Source: DAOUJH01 sp965116555 (GTDB lineage: Bacteria; Chloroflexota; Dehalococcoidia; Lucifugimonadales; QGNO01). From it: 64,000 bases of DNA. The position numbers were made by a program, and so were the translations under genes. The stretch spans positions 1,674,001 to 1,738,000 of the forward strand of contig OZ220698.1 of the NCBI GenBank assembly GCA_965116555.1. The letters run 5' to 3'. Below, in pieces: positions 7,434 through 15,999 of the stretch; position 1 is the first letter of the stretch, and every line of letters begins with the position of its first letter. Under the pieces are notes generated by a model. It was not told the DNA's origin and searched no databases. It saw only the letters and a list, made by a program, of their open reading frames with translations.

Positions 7434-7543
7434 CTCCTTCTCAAAAGTCGCCTTCCCCAGTTCGTGGGCCACTTAGAGGGCACGGGTACGGGAAATCCAT
7501 AACCGTTTTCTCCACGGACTAGAGCAGGACTTTTGAGAAGGAG
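7434..7543. repeat. 16-bp inverted repeat upstream of the S26 coiled-coil gene
   Basis: CTCCTTCTCAAAAGTC (7434-7449) pairs perfectly with GACTTTTGAGAAGGAG (7528-7543), leaving a loop of 78 nt that contains a second, offset pair (CCATAACC at 7498-7505 with GGTTATGG at 7423-7430). The gap 7401-7819 has no gene. The repeat would lie in the 5' leader of the gene ending at 6099, or could be an element end. Confidence 0.6.
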
Positions 7544-7757
7544 TCCGAGCGCAACACTATAGCCGTTAACAGGCTAAGTCAAGAGGGATAAGCAGGCGGG
7601 TGCAAAACGGATGAGGTTTTTTGGCAGGACTAGGTGTGGGGCGGAATAGGAAATACACCCTACCCCGCCCCTAAAAGGCCAATCACTTGTTCGTCGCAGG
7701 CTTGGCAGGAGGATTCGGCGTAGAACGGTAGTCCACTGGTGGGCTGCCCCGGGGCTA

Positions 7758-7787
7758 TTGACAATACTTGTGCCTATCGAAAATAAT
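7758..7787 (+). promoter_or_regulatory. Probable promoter of the VbhA-like/Fic pair
   Basis: Consensus -35 TTGACA (7758-7763), 18-nt spacer and -10 AATAAT (7782-7787, five of six matches), about 30 nt ahead of the first start codon. Confidence 0.5.
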
Positions 7788-7819
7788 TCCGTTCATCAGA
7801 TGAGCAAGGGGTGTTACAT

Positions 7820-8020
7820 ATGGAGTTGCGTTCGACCACAAACCCAAAAGATATGAGCGAGATAGAGCATATCATTGAGAACCGGAAGATCACCAAGGAG
7901 GAAGTCCGGGAACAGAAAATCGCCATGGCAATGGCGGAGTCGTTGTCCGGTGAGAGGACATTGAGCCGTGAGTTTGTTACACCCATAATTGACGGAGATT
8001 ACGGAGCCATAAAGACATGA
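7820..8020 (+). CDS. VbhA-like antitoxin of a Fic toxin
   Basis: 66 residues from ATG 7820; a GTG at 7811 is possible but GGGGTG is better placed for the ATG. It overlaps the fic start by ATGA, as in vbhA-vbhT type pairs, so the two are translationally coupled. The middle helix AMAMAESLSGE is followed by LSREFVTPIIDGDY, which lines up by eye with the VbhA helix and its downstream helical tail. The inhibitory motif (S/T)xxxE(G/N) is present only as S41-LSG-E45-R46, so the glutamate is kept but the last position differs. Antitoxin function is inferred from position and this weak match. Confidence 0.6.
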   Translation: MELRSTTNPKDMSEIEHIIENRKITKEEVREQKIAMAMAESLSGERTLSREFVTPIIDGDYGAIKT

Positions 8021-8613
8021 TGGGATTCGCGGGCTTAGAGGGAGGAGAGGACAACCCTCTCTACAAAGAACGCGCCGCTGGAAATACCGAAAGGTATTAT
8101 AGCTTCCTTCTTTCGATGGCTGACACGGCCATTAAACAAGGTTCTCAATGGTTGTCTGAATCGCTCATCAAAGCATTCAACTATCATGCCATCGTAGGCC
8201 TCCACAACGAAGCCGGGCAATATCGAACCTATAACTTCCCCAGGCCCGTAGGCAACCACGAACCTCCCACGCATCATCTCGTGTCCTCATTGATGAATGA
8301 CTTTATAAATGAGGGTAACTGGATATGGGCGGCCTCTGATGCAATTGGGCTTGCTGCTCATGCCCTTTGGAGAATCAACTTTATTCACCCCTTTGTGAAT
8401 GGGAACGGACGAACAGCACGTGCAGTTTGTTACTATATCCTCTGCGGCAAGTTCGGTGCTCTCTTACCAGGAAAAACCATCGTCCCTGTGCTGATGACCG
8501 AAGGGCATAACCGTGCTCTTTACTATGATGCTTTATCCAAAGCTGACCAGGGAGACTTTCAACCGTTGCATGCCTTGGTTCAGGAACTACTGACTGCCCA
8601 ACTCAAGTCCTAG
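8017..8613 (+). CDS. Fic-family protein (putative toxin)
   Basis: 198 residues. The Fic core motif is HPFVNGNGRTAR (H124-R135), with the catalytic histidine, the anion-binding GNGR and the distal arginine. The flap ahead of it is GQYRTYNFPRP. Canonical AMP-transferring Fic proteins have Asp or Glu at the fifth motif position (Mg2+ ligand); here it is Asn128, which may alter metal use or the group transferred. No inhibitory motif is evident in the Fic protein itself, which fits control by the small upstream protein. Targets are unknown. Confidence 0.85.
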   Translation: MMGFAGLEGGEDNPLYKERAAGNTERYYSFLLSMADTAIKQGSQWLSESLIKAFNYHAIVGLHNEAGQYRTYNFPRPVGNHEPPTHHLVSSLMNDFINEGNWIWAASDAIGLAAHALWRINFIHPFVNGNGRTARAVCYYILCGKFGALLPGKTIVPVLMTEGHNRALYYDALSKADQGDFQPLHALVQELLTAQLKS

Positions 8614-8981
8614 GCCCCCTCCATAGTAACCACGGCAAGGCAGATAAAAGCTCGGAACGTGGAGGCCAGTTTGCAGTACCGACAGGCAAGCCCCGATCCC
8701 GCCGCCGTTATTTTGCACCTGCCTCGGATAAGTGGCTTCCAGTTAGGGGTAGTAGGTACTAATGCACTTCCCTCTCAGGTTCTCAGGTTGCGACGTACAA
8801 GGCTAGCCTGCCTTTTTCTCCTCACGCCAGTGCGGCCTGGCGCATCCCATTACCGCAACACCGAGTAGAACACTCGCCCGACGAACTGCCCGGCGCTGTC
8901 GACCTTCAGACGCATCAGATTCTTCATCATCGTCAGTGTGGGCGCCCACCGTGATGATTGGGGGATTTTAGAGCTTTACAA
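8614..8981. other. Intergenic stretch without a supported gene; contains right island boundary
   Basis: No convincing reading frame was found on either strand. The notable content is the right copy of the 17-bp inverted repeat at 8758-8774, followed by CTCAGGTT repeated (8773-8789). Core genes begin beyond it. Confidence 0.5.
8758..8774. repeat. Right copy of the 17-bp inverted repeat bounding the accessory island
   Basis: ACTAATGCACTTCCCTC is the exact reverse complement of 1689-1705. Between the two copies lie an IS, the DUF488 module, the S26 coiled-coil gene and the Fic pair; outside lie ordinary chromosomal genes. Confidence 0.5.
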
Positions 8982-9074
8982 TCATCGGGACCTATCTACC
9001 GTAATGACCGTCCAGATGAGCAGCATGATGACCAGTAGAAAGACCGCTACTCCAATTGCTACTGCCGTGACCAT
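8982..9074 (-). CDS. Small single-pass membrane protein (30 aa)
   Basis: A 30-residue frame from ATG 9074, preceded by a strong GGAGGTGG five bases upstream. After MVTA it consists of one hydrophobic helix (VAIGVAVFLLVIMLLIW) with a short charged tail VDRSR. The Shine-Dalgarno site and the clean transmembrane pattern argue that it is real. It lies about 70 bp after the end of the lipoprotein gene on the same strand. Function unknown. Confidence 0.5.
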   Translation of the reverse strand: MVTAVAIGVAVFLLVIMLLIWTVITVDRSR

Positions 9075-9144
9075 TCACCACCTCCAGCCTACGCTCAGTA
9101 TGCGCATCCCTGCCATTCGTGAATATAGTCGGTACCCTTCTCTA

Positions 9145-9702
9145 CTAGAAACGCATGAATATTGTATCCGCGGTTTCCCAAATGAACTGATGATACTCTA
9201 TTTCACTGGGAACTTCGAAGAACATCCATCCCACCAGCTCGCAGGGGCGGCCCGCCTCGTCACAGGTCTCATGCAGCTCCACGGCAGGGGCGTCTATGCC
9301 GTCTCCCCAGAGGAAGGGAAGCAGGTCCCCATCCGAAGGCAGCGCCTCGGCCACTTCGCTCCTGTCCTGGAATGGATTGAGCGGCCTGTAGTCAAAGAAC
9401 TCGGCGTCCCTGAGCCTGGCGGACTGCGCGTCTATGGAGAGGAATACAACGTTTGCCTGGCGGTTGCGCAGTTCCAAGCGGGCTGCCGCAATCATTCTGC
9501 CCTCTTGGGAAGGCCTAATCACATAAGGCTTGTCTTCTATTGAGTAGGCTACCTCATCCACAAGGCGCATCTCCTTCACTCTGACGGTGAGGGCCTCTCC
9601 GAAGGCCCAGTCCGTGGCGCTCGACCCAGTAACACAGGCGGACAGTGCCAGCAGGGAGAGGAGAATAACAAGTGCGGACGCGGTTAGTGCTCGGTTGGTC
9701 AT
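9145..9702 (-). CDS. Putative lipoprotein of unknown function
   Basis: 185 residues. A signal peptide with lipobox LSAC (C23) predicts a membrane-anchored extracytoplasmic protein. The mature part is rich in beta-strands, with a VKEMRLVDEV start and a central GRMIAAARLELRNRQAN stretch, somewhat like the DUF4352-type immunoglobulin-like domains of bacterial lipoproteins. Two cysteines (CDEAGRPC) near residue 145 could form a disulfide. It lies alone, about 40 bp from the cysteine desulfurase gene on the same strand. Confidence 0.7.
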   Translation of the reverse strand: MTNRALTASALVILLSLLALSACVTGSSATDWAFGEALTVRVKEMRLVDEVAYSIEDKPYVIRPSQEGRMIAAARLELRNRQANVVFLSIDAQSARLRDAEFFDYRPLNPFQDRSEVAEALPSDGDLLPFLWGDGIDAPAVELHETCDEAGRPCELVGWMFFEVPSEIEYHQFIWETADTIFMRF

Positions 9703-9739
9703 CTGTAGTCTCTCGAAATTAGGAATAATGATAACAGTG

Positions 9740-10939
9740 CTACGCAGTTATGGAAGATATGGACGCCATGGATCTTAGCCTCTGCACCAGGTCAGGCAGG
9801 ACTTCCAGCACGTAGTCCACATCCTGATCGGTGTTTTCCCGGCCCAGGGTCAGCCGCAGGCTGGACTGTGCCAGCTCCGCCGTCAACCCTATTGCGGTAA
9901 GAACGTGCGACGGTTCCAGGGACGCCGACGTGCAGGCGCTTCCGCTGGATGCCGCCACCCCCGCAAAGTCCAGTCCCAGAAGCAGAGGTTCGCCCTCCAG
10001 GTGCTCGAATGAGAGGTTGATATTGTTGGGTAGACGCCGTTCCGGGTGCCCGTTCAGGAACACGGAGGGTATCTTCTCCTGGATGCCTTGGAGGAGCCTG
10101 TCCCTCAGACGCCCGGTATGCTGTCCGAGCCACTCCTGCTCATCCACGGCCAGCCGGAGCGCCTTGGCAGTACCAGCGATGCCAGCCACGTCCTCCGTAC
10201 CGGCGCGTCGCTGTCTCTGCTGGCTACCGCCCACGTGCTGCGGCGTGAAAGGAGTGCCGCGCTTTGCATAGAGGATTCCCACGCCCTTGGGCCCGTGAAA
10301 CTTATGCGAGGAAAGGCTAAGCATGTCCACTCCAAGCCGCCTCACGTCTATGTCCAGGAATCCCGCGGCTTGAACGGCGTCGGTGTGGAACGTAATACTG
10401 CGTTCCATGGCGGCGGCACGCTCTTTGACCAGCTTTGCCGCCTCCGCCACGGGCAACACGGTGCCTATCTCGTTGTTGGCGTACATCATGCTGACCAGGA
10501 TGGTGCGGTCAGTGATGGCCTGGTTCAGGTCCTCCAAGTCGACCATACCGTACCTATCCACGGGGAGATAGGTCACGTCGTATCCCAGGTTTTCCAGGAA
10601 ATGACAGGCGTGGAGCACGGCGTGGTGCTCAATGGCTATGGTGATGATGTGGTTCCCGGTGGGCTGCAGAGCCATGGCCGCTCCGTAGACCGCCGTGTTG
10701 TCCGACTCCGTGCCCCCGCTGGTGAAGATCACCTCGCTGGTGCGGCAGCCCAGAATCCGCGCCACCGTCTCCCTGGACTCGTCCACAGCCTTGCGCGCCT
10801 CCTGGGCCAGGGTGTAGATGCTGGAGGCATTGCCGTAGCTCTCCATGAAATACGGAAACATGGCTTCCAGGACCTCGGGCCGCATCTTGGTTGTGGCGGC
10901 GTGGTCCATGTAGATAAGGTCATTCGGCTTTTCAGCCAT
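9740..10939 (-). CDS. Cysteine desulfurase (NifS/IscS family)
   Basis: PLP enzyme that removes sulfur from cysteine and passes it as a persulfide to Fe-S cluster or thiolation pathways. 399 residues, full length. The PLP lysine is K213 in SSHKFHGPKG and the catalytic cysteine is C336 in SSGSACTSA. The short, ordered loop before the cysteine points to the NifS/IscS group (class I) rather than SufS. No iscU or tRNA-thiolation gene follows in this window, so its acceptor cannot be told from context. It starts at ATG 10939. Confidence 0.93.
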   Translation of the reverse strand: MAEKPNDLIYMDHAATTKMRPEVLEAMFPYFMESYGNASSIYTLAQEARKAVDESRETVARILGCRTSEVIFTSGGTESDNTAVYGAAMALQPTGNHIITIAIEHHAVLHACHFLENLGYDVTYLPVDRYGMVDLEDLNQAITDRTILVSMMYANNEIGTVLPVAEAAKLVKERAAAMERSITFHTDAVQAAGFLDIDVRRLGVDMLSLSSHKFHGPKGVGILYAKRGTPFTPQHVGGSQQRQRRAGTEDVAGIAGTAKALRLAVDEQEWLGQHTGRLRDRLLQGIQEKIPSVFLNGHPERRLPNNINLSFEHLEGEPLLLGLDFAGVAASSGSACTSASLEPSHVLTAIGLTAELAQSSLRLTLGRENTDQDVDYVLEVLPDLVQRLRSMASISSITA

Positions 10940-11082
10940 GCCAACTCTCCAGCGTCAGGTCAACAGTCCTATCAGTTTAGCATAGAGACCGCTATTGGGG
11001 CAGGTTCCTCATAACGAACCGGCGCATCTCCCCTACCAACAGCGTTTATGCTTCCCTAATCGTGCTCTGCAGGGACGGCACG

Positions 11083-12309
11083 TTACAGCCTGCGCACCTG
11101 CCGGTCGCGAGCAGCGCCGAATACGGCAAAGGCTATCACCGCTGCGCCGCCGATCATCACAGCGCTTGGAGCGCCGATGTAGCTGGCAAGGAGTCCAGCG
11201 TAAAACCCGCCAAGCGGCAGTAGGTTGAAGGTCATGCCCCACAGTCCCATAATCCTGCCGCGAAGCTGATCGGGCACCAGTAGGTGCAAAGTGCTCTGGG
11301 CCAGAATCATGTACGCGGAACTGGACATTCCGGCAAAGGCCACCAGCGCCAGAGAAACAGGGAACCAACTGGAAAAGCCAAACAGGATGATCAGCGTCCC
11401 AAAGGCAATTGCGCCGCCAATGAGCACAATGCCCTTGTTCCGGAAATCGCGCAATGACCCCACTATCAGCGTCCCCGTCACCGCCCCTATTCCACTCATG
11501 GCGTGAAGGAAGCCCAGCCCCGTCGGCCCCACTCCCAGAATGTCCTTTTGGAATATGGGCAGCAGGAAAATGTAGGACAGGCCAAAGAAGCTGTTGAAAA
11601 AGGTCATGCCCAGCAGAAAGGCGAAGATGTGGTGTTTACGCACGAATGACAGACCATCCAGCAGGTCTCTGAAGAAGGTTGCCGAACGGGACCGCGGGAT
11701 ATTGGGCATGCGTATGGCGATTAGGAACGTCACGAAGACCAGGAAGCCGACGGTGGCAAGATACAGCGTCAAAGACGCTCCAACCCAGGCGATGAGCACA
11801 CCGGCTACGGCGGGGCCAACTATTCTGTTGCCCTGCCAGATCATGGAGTTCATCGCCACGGCATTCATCATCACCCGCCGGTCTATGAGATGAGGAAAGA
11901 TGGCCTGCCGCGACGGCTGATCGAATGCGCCCAGAGCACCGATTATGAATGCGTTCACCATGATGTGCCAGGGCTGGACCAATTCCATCAAGGTCAGTGT
12001 GGCTAGGATGCCTACGGCTACGGCGTTCAGCGACTGCACTATCATTATCAGGCGCTTGGGGTTCACCTTGTCCGCTACCACTCCCCCGAATAGGTTCAAA
12101 ACGATAGCGGGTACAGCCGTGGACAGTCCAACAAGCCCCAGTTGTACGGACGAGCCCGTGATGTCATACATCAGCCAGCCGACGGTCACGATGAGCATCT
12201 GAAAGCCCATGACGGAGACCACCTGGCCGAACCAGAAGATGCGATAGTCCCGGTATTGCAGCGCCTCGAACAGGCTAAACCGTGAACTCAAAGCGGTCAG
12301 CAGAGACAT
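11083..12309 (-). CDS. MFS transporter (MFS_3/enterobactin-exporter-like)
   Basis: 408 residues with about 12 predicted transmembrane helices, a typical MFS signature between helices 2 and 3 (GGVVADKVNPKRLI) and a mid-protein loop after IPRSRS. The profile resembles the EntS/MFS_3 group of drug or siderophore exporters, but substrate cannot be read from the sequence. It is the last gene of the minus-strand run cmk-plsC-glmS-small ORF. Confidence 0.85.
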   Translation of the reverse strand: MSLLTALSSRFSLFEALQYRDYRIFWFGQVVSVMGFQMLIVTVGWLMYDITGSSVQLGLVGLSTAVPAIVLNLFGGVVADKVNPKRLIMIVQSLNAVAVGILATLTLMELVQPWHIMVNAFIIGALGAFDQPSRQAIFPHLIDRRVMMNAVAMNSMIWQGNRIVGPAVAGVLIAWVGASLTLYLATVGFLVFVTFLIAIRMPNIPRSRSATFFRDLLDGLSFVRKHHIFAFLLGMTFFNSFFGLSYIFLLPIFQKDILGVGPTGLGFLHAMSGIGAVTGTLIVGSLRDFRNKGIVLIGGAIAFGTLIILFGFSSWFPVSLALVAFAGMSSSAYMILAQSTLHLLVPDQLRGRIMGLWGMTFNLLPLGGFYAGLLASYIGAPSAVMIGGAAVIAFAVFGAARDRQVRRL

Positions 12310-12360
12310 CTATATCAACGGGAAATGGCTATGCGTTACGTTCGTGTAGAGGACAACGGC

Positions 12361-12576
12361 CTATCCCTTATCGGGAATGCTGGTCCAGACCACGTCAGAG
12401 GCGTCCTGCAATATGCCCTCGTCCTGGATGGCCTGCCTGACCGCTAGCAGCGTAGCGTTGGGATCGCTGGTCACAAGCTTCCAGGCCGGCTCTTCGGGAA
12501 GCCAGTAGGGGGACGTTATCCGCACTACCGTCCCTTCGCTGGGGTTTACGTAGATGCCTATTTTGTCTCTGTCCAT
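12361..12576 (-). CDS. Small conserved hypothetical protein
   Basis: 71 residues. ATG 12576 was chosen over 12597 because GGGAGGA stands five bases upstream. The sequence MDRDKIGIYVNP...ITSPYWLPEEPAWKLVTSDPNATLLAVRQAI looks like a small alpha/beta domain. It lies between glmS and the MFS gene, 20 bp after glmS, so it is probably cotranscribed. No function recognised. Confidence 0.65.
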   Translation of the reverse strand: MDRDKIGIYVNPSEGTVVRITSPYWLPEEPAWKLVTSDPNATLLAVRQAIQDEGILQDASDVVWTSIPDKG

Positions 12577-12598
12577 AAAATCCTCCCAAGCTGGCATA

Positions 12599-14443
12599 CT
12601 ACTCCACTGTTACCGTCTTTGCCAGATTCCTTGGCTGGTCCACGTCACAGCCTCTACGTACCGCCACGTGATAGGCCAGCATCTGCAAGGGCACGGCGGA
12701 GACTATGGGCGTAAGAAGCTCCGGCGTCTGTGGAATCTCAATGACCTCGTCGGCTAGGGCTGCAATGTCTTCGTCGCCCTCGCTAACCAGAGCTACTATC
12801 CTTCCTCCTCTTGCCTTCACCTCCTCAACGTTGCCCCGCATTTTATCGTATAGACCATCCCGCGGCGCAATCACCACCACCGGCATATTCTCATCTATGA
12901 GGGCTATTGGCCCGTGCTTCATCTCCCCCGCCGGGTAGCCCTCTGCATGGATGTAGCTTACCTCTTTCAGCTTCAGGGCGCCCTCCAGGGCAACGGGCAT
13001 GTTCAATCCGCGGCCCAGGTAGAGAAAGTTCTCATACTTATGCAGCTTCTGGGCCAGCTTTTCAATGTGGTTCTCCTGCTCCAACGCCTGCCCCATCAAT
13101 CTTGGAATGGTCGAAAGGTCTTGCAGCAGCTTGCTCAGCATCTCGTCGTCAATAGCCTGCCTGGCTCTACCCAAGTATGCCGCCAGCAGATATAGAGCCG
13201 CAATGGAGCCCGTGAAACACTTGGTCGTGGCTACTCCAATCTCCGGCCCTACCCCTATGTCTACCGTACCGTCCACAATACGTGTAGCCTGGCTGGAATC
13301 CACGTTGCAGACCGATATTTGCCTGGCGTTCTTGCGAGCCGCCTCCTCTATCGCGGCCAGGGTATCGACTGTCTCCCCCGACTGGCTGACGGAAACAACC
13401 AGGGTGCGATTGTCCACTACGGGGTCTCTGTATCGCAGCTCGGAAGCGTTGTCCGCCTCTGCCGGCAGGCCGGCCAGCTTCTCTATGTAGTGGCGGCCTA
13501 CCTGTGCCGCAAGCAAGCTGGTGCCCATGCCGGTAAGCACCACCCTATTCAGATCTGCTATCTCCGAGTCGGAGAACGGGAACCCTTCCAGCACCACCCG
13601 CGGAGGGTCAAATGAAACTCTGCCGGACAGGGTCTGAAGCAAAGCCTGCGGCTGCTCCATGATCTCCTTCAGCATAAAGTGTTTGAAGCCGCCTTTGGCC
13701 AGGGCCACTGCGCCGTAGGGGGCCTGCTGCGGCAGTCTCTCCACCGCGCCGTTTTCCAGCGAACGGTAGCGGACGTGGTCGGGCCGTATCTCCGCCAGCT
13801 CACCGGGGCCAAGGTAGACGACGCGGGATGTGTAGGGAAGAAGAGCAGGCAGATCGCTGGCAAGATACATATCGCCTTCGCCGTAACCAACAGTGATCCC
13901 GCCGGCATTCCCCAAACGGAAGGCGACCAAGCGGTCCGGCTGTGAAGCGAGCATGGCCACCACGGCTTGGGCTCCTTTTATTGCCCCGGCCGACAAGGCA
14001 ACCGCCTCTTCGAACGGAGCTCCCTCCGCCATAAACGACTCGACAAGGTGGGCTATGACTTCGGTATCCGTCTGCGAGTTGAATATGTGGCCTTCTTCTT
14101 GGAGTTGCTGCTTCAGGCCAAGGTAGTTCTCCACAATGCCGTTGTGCACTATCACCACGTCCCTGTTGCAGTCCCCGTGGGGGTGCGCGTTTACCTCGTT
14201 GGGACTGCCGTGGGTGGCCCAACGCGTGTGTCCAATGCCCACCGCTCCCAGGGGAAGGCTGCCGTTCAACGATTTGACAAGCGCATTCAGCTTTCCCGGG
14301 GCCTTGTGCACCGCAACAAGCCCCTCTCCGTTCACAACGGCTATGCCCGCGCTGTCATAGCCGCGGTACTCCAGACGCTCCAACCCTTGTAGGAGTATCG
14401 GCGCAGCTTCCTTGCTGCCTATATAACCCATGATTCCGCACAT
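12599..14443 (-). CDS. glmS: Glutamine-fructose-6-phosphate aminotransferase (isomerizing)
   Basis: Makes glucosamine-6-phosphate from fructose-6-phosphate and glutamine, the entry into peptidoglycan and amino-sugar synthesis. 614 residues. The N-terminal glutaminase domain begins MCGIMGYIG, with Cys2 as nucleophile after Met removal, and includes the HTRWATHG and HNGIVENY motifs. Two SIS domains follow (about 290-430 and 460-600), and the protein ends DQPRNLAKTVTVE as the family does. The start is 6 bp after plsC. No glmS ribozyme was recognised in the short upstream gap. Confidence 0.97.
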   Translation of the reverse strand: MCGIMGYIGSKEAAPILLQGLERLEYRGYDSAGIAVVNGEGLVAVHKAPGKLNALVKSLNGSLPLGAVGIGHTRWATHGSPNEVNAHPHGDCNRDVVIVHNGIVENYLGLKQQLQEEGHIFNSQTDTEVIAHLVESFMAEGAPFEEAVALSAGAIKGAQAVVAMLASQPDRLVAFRLGNAGGITVGYGEGDMYLASDLPALLPYTSRVVYLGPGELAEIRPDHVRYRSLENGAVERLPQQAPYGAVALAKGGFKHFMLKEIMEQPQALLQTLSGRVSFDPPRVVLEGFPFSDSEIADLNRVVLTGMGTSLLAAQVGRHYIEKLAGLPAEADNASELRYRDPVVDNRTLVVSVSQSGETVDTLAAIEEAARKNARQISVCNVDSSQATRIVDGTVDIGVGPEIGVATTKCFTGSIAALYLLAAYLGRARQAIDDEMLSKLLQDLSTIPRLMGQALEQENHIEKLAQKLHKYENFLYLGRGLNMPVALEGALKLKEVSYIHAEGYPAGEMKHGPIALIDENMPVVVIAPRDGLYDKMRGNVEEVKARGGRIVALVSEGDEDIAALADEVIEIPQTPELLTPIVSAVPLQMLAYHVAVRRGCDVDQPRNLAKTVTVE

Positions 14444-14448
14444 AATGA

Positions 14449-15126
14449 CTAGATATCGACGCGTTCAGGTGAGGTATCGCCGGGTATTCTACGCTCTGAC
14501 ATATACTTTCCCTTGTACTCTTCAGGCAGCAATGCCGCCACCCGGTCCATGATCATATCGGTCAGCGAATCAAGCAACGGGCCCCTGACCTTGCCCTCCA
14601 TTGGGGGCAAGCTGAACGGCTGGCCTATGTTGACCTTGAAATGCGCAAAGGGGAACGGCAAACGCCCGAAGGACTGGACGTTTTCCGTTCCGGTAATGCC
14701 CACGGGCAAAATGGGCGCGTTGGATTTCAAAGCAAGGTACGCCACGCCGTTGTTAACCGGGCCAATTCCGCGAGGATTCCTGGTCCCTTCGGGGAACAAT
14801 GCCACCACTTCCTCTTCGTCCAGCTTCCTGAGCAGCCACCTCAGCAAATCGACGTCACGGCCATCCCTATCGGTTGGGTAGGCATGCCACTGGCGCATGA
14901 ACCAGGACACCACCGGATTGCGGAACAGCCCGCGTTTCGCCACCAGGTTGAGGGGTCGGTTTATGCCGGCGACCAGTACGGGCGGATCGGCGTTGGACTG
15001 ATGATTGGCCACCACTATCAGCCTTCCTCTAGGGGGGATCCCTTCCTGGCCTACAACCTCCCAGCGCCCAAAGGTAAAGAAGCAGAACCTGGCCAGAACT
15101 CTGCTCGCTCCATATACAAGCGTCAA
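14449..15126 (-). CDS. plsC: 1-acyl-sn-glycerol-3-phosphate acyltransferase (PlsC family)
   Basis: Transfers an acyl group to lysophosphatidate in phospholipid synthesis at the membrane. The HX4D motif NHQSNAD and the FPEGTRNPRG substrate motif are present. I place the start at TTG 15126, which overlaps the cmk stop (TTGA) and has AGAGGAG five bases upstream; a GTG at 15156 would overlap cmk by 34 bp. About 225 residues. It is second in the cmk-plsC-glmS run. Confidence 0.88.
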   Translation of the reverse strand: MTLVYGASRVLARFCFFTFGRWEVVGQEGIPPRGRLIVVANHQSNADPPVLVAGINRPLNLVAKRGLFRNPVVSWFMRQWHAYPTDRDGRDVDLLRWLLRKLDEEEVVALFPEGTRNPRGIGPVNNGVAYLALKSNAPILPVGITGTENVQSFGRLPFPFAHFKVNIGQPFSLPPMEGKVRGPLLDSLTDMIMDRVAALLPEEYKGKYMSERRIPGDTSPERVDI

Positions 15127-15800
15127 GGCATCTCCTCTATCAACTCCACTGCCCACCCTACCACTTGCTCCAGCGATAGTTCATCGGTGTGGATGATCTG
15201 GGCGTCTTCCGCGGGCTTGAGTGGTCCCACCCTGCGCTGAGAGTCCATCAAGTCCCTCGCTTGTATCTCCGACAGCACCTCTTCAAAGGAGACCTCTTGT
15301 CCCATAGCGGATTGCTCCTCGCTGCGGCGCCTGGCGCGCACCTCGGCGGAAGCGGTCAGGAATATCTTGAGGTCCGCATCGGTAATCACCACTGTGCCTA
15401 TATCGCGGCCCGCCATCACAATGGGCCCGCTCCCGGCTATGACGCGTTGCTGCCTGACCAACTCTCTGCGCACCCCGGCTATACGCGACACCTGCGAGAC
15501 GTGCCTCTCTACATCGGGGTCTCTCAGATAGGGGGTGGCGTCCCAATCTCCAAGATATACGGACGCCTCTCCGTTGTCATCGAAGTGCACTTTTATAATC
15601 CGGGGGTCCTGCGCCAGCCTGACCACCGTGTCGATATCCGTGGGGTCTATGTTGTTGTGGACGGCGGCCCAGGTTAAGGCGCGGTACATCAAGCCGGTGT
15701 CCAGGAATCTATATCCCAGCTTTGCAGCCAGCATGCGGCCTGCGGACGTCTTGCCCGATGCAACAGGGCCATCTATGGCTATGGTATTGGGTCTACTCAT
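15123..15800 (-). CDS. cmk: Cytidylate kinase
   Basis: Phosphorylates CMP/dCMP with ATP in pyrimidine nucleotide metabolism. 225 residues from ATG 15800; an upstream TTG at 15857 would add 19 residues that the family lacks. The P-loop is GPVASGKTS near residue 10-18, followed by DTGLMYRALT. The central GRDIGT and a lid region ARRRSEE are present. Translationally coupled to plsC. Confidence 0.94.
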   Translation of the reverse strand: MSRPNTIAIDGPVASGKTSAGRMLAAKLGYRFLDTGLMYRALTWAAVHNNIDPTDIDTVVRLAQDPRIIKVHFDDNGEASVYLGDWDATPYLRDPDVERHVSQVSRIAGVRRELVRQQRVIAGSGPIVMAGRDIGTVVITDADLKIFLTASAEVRARRRSEEQSAMGQEVSFEEVLSEIQARDLMDSQRRVGPLKPAEDAQIIHTDELSLEQVVGWAVELIEEMP

Positions 15801-15999
15801 GTTCTCAAGCAGATAGTCAAGCGCTGTGATTATAGGCTTAGGAAATGCGCCGCACAACAGGGCTATATTATGTACCGGCCTGTACGGCAGGTTGGAGGCG
15901 GCCTATCCTGTACCATATACGCAATGGGACAACCGCGTCACCGAGTTATTCTAGAGGAAAGTCCCTATCTAAAACACCAGTGAAAGCGATGCCCACCAT

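Noticed and set aside
8938..9543. Plus-strand frame of 201 codons overlapping the lipoprotein gene
   Set aside because: The minus strand has a signal peptide with lipobox and a sensible mature protein in the same interval; the plus frame has no support.
10046..11014. 322-codon plus-strand frame over the cysteine desulfurase gene
   Set aside because: No family motifs, no ribosome binding site, and it is antisense to a full-length conserved enzyme.
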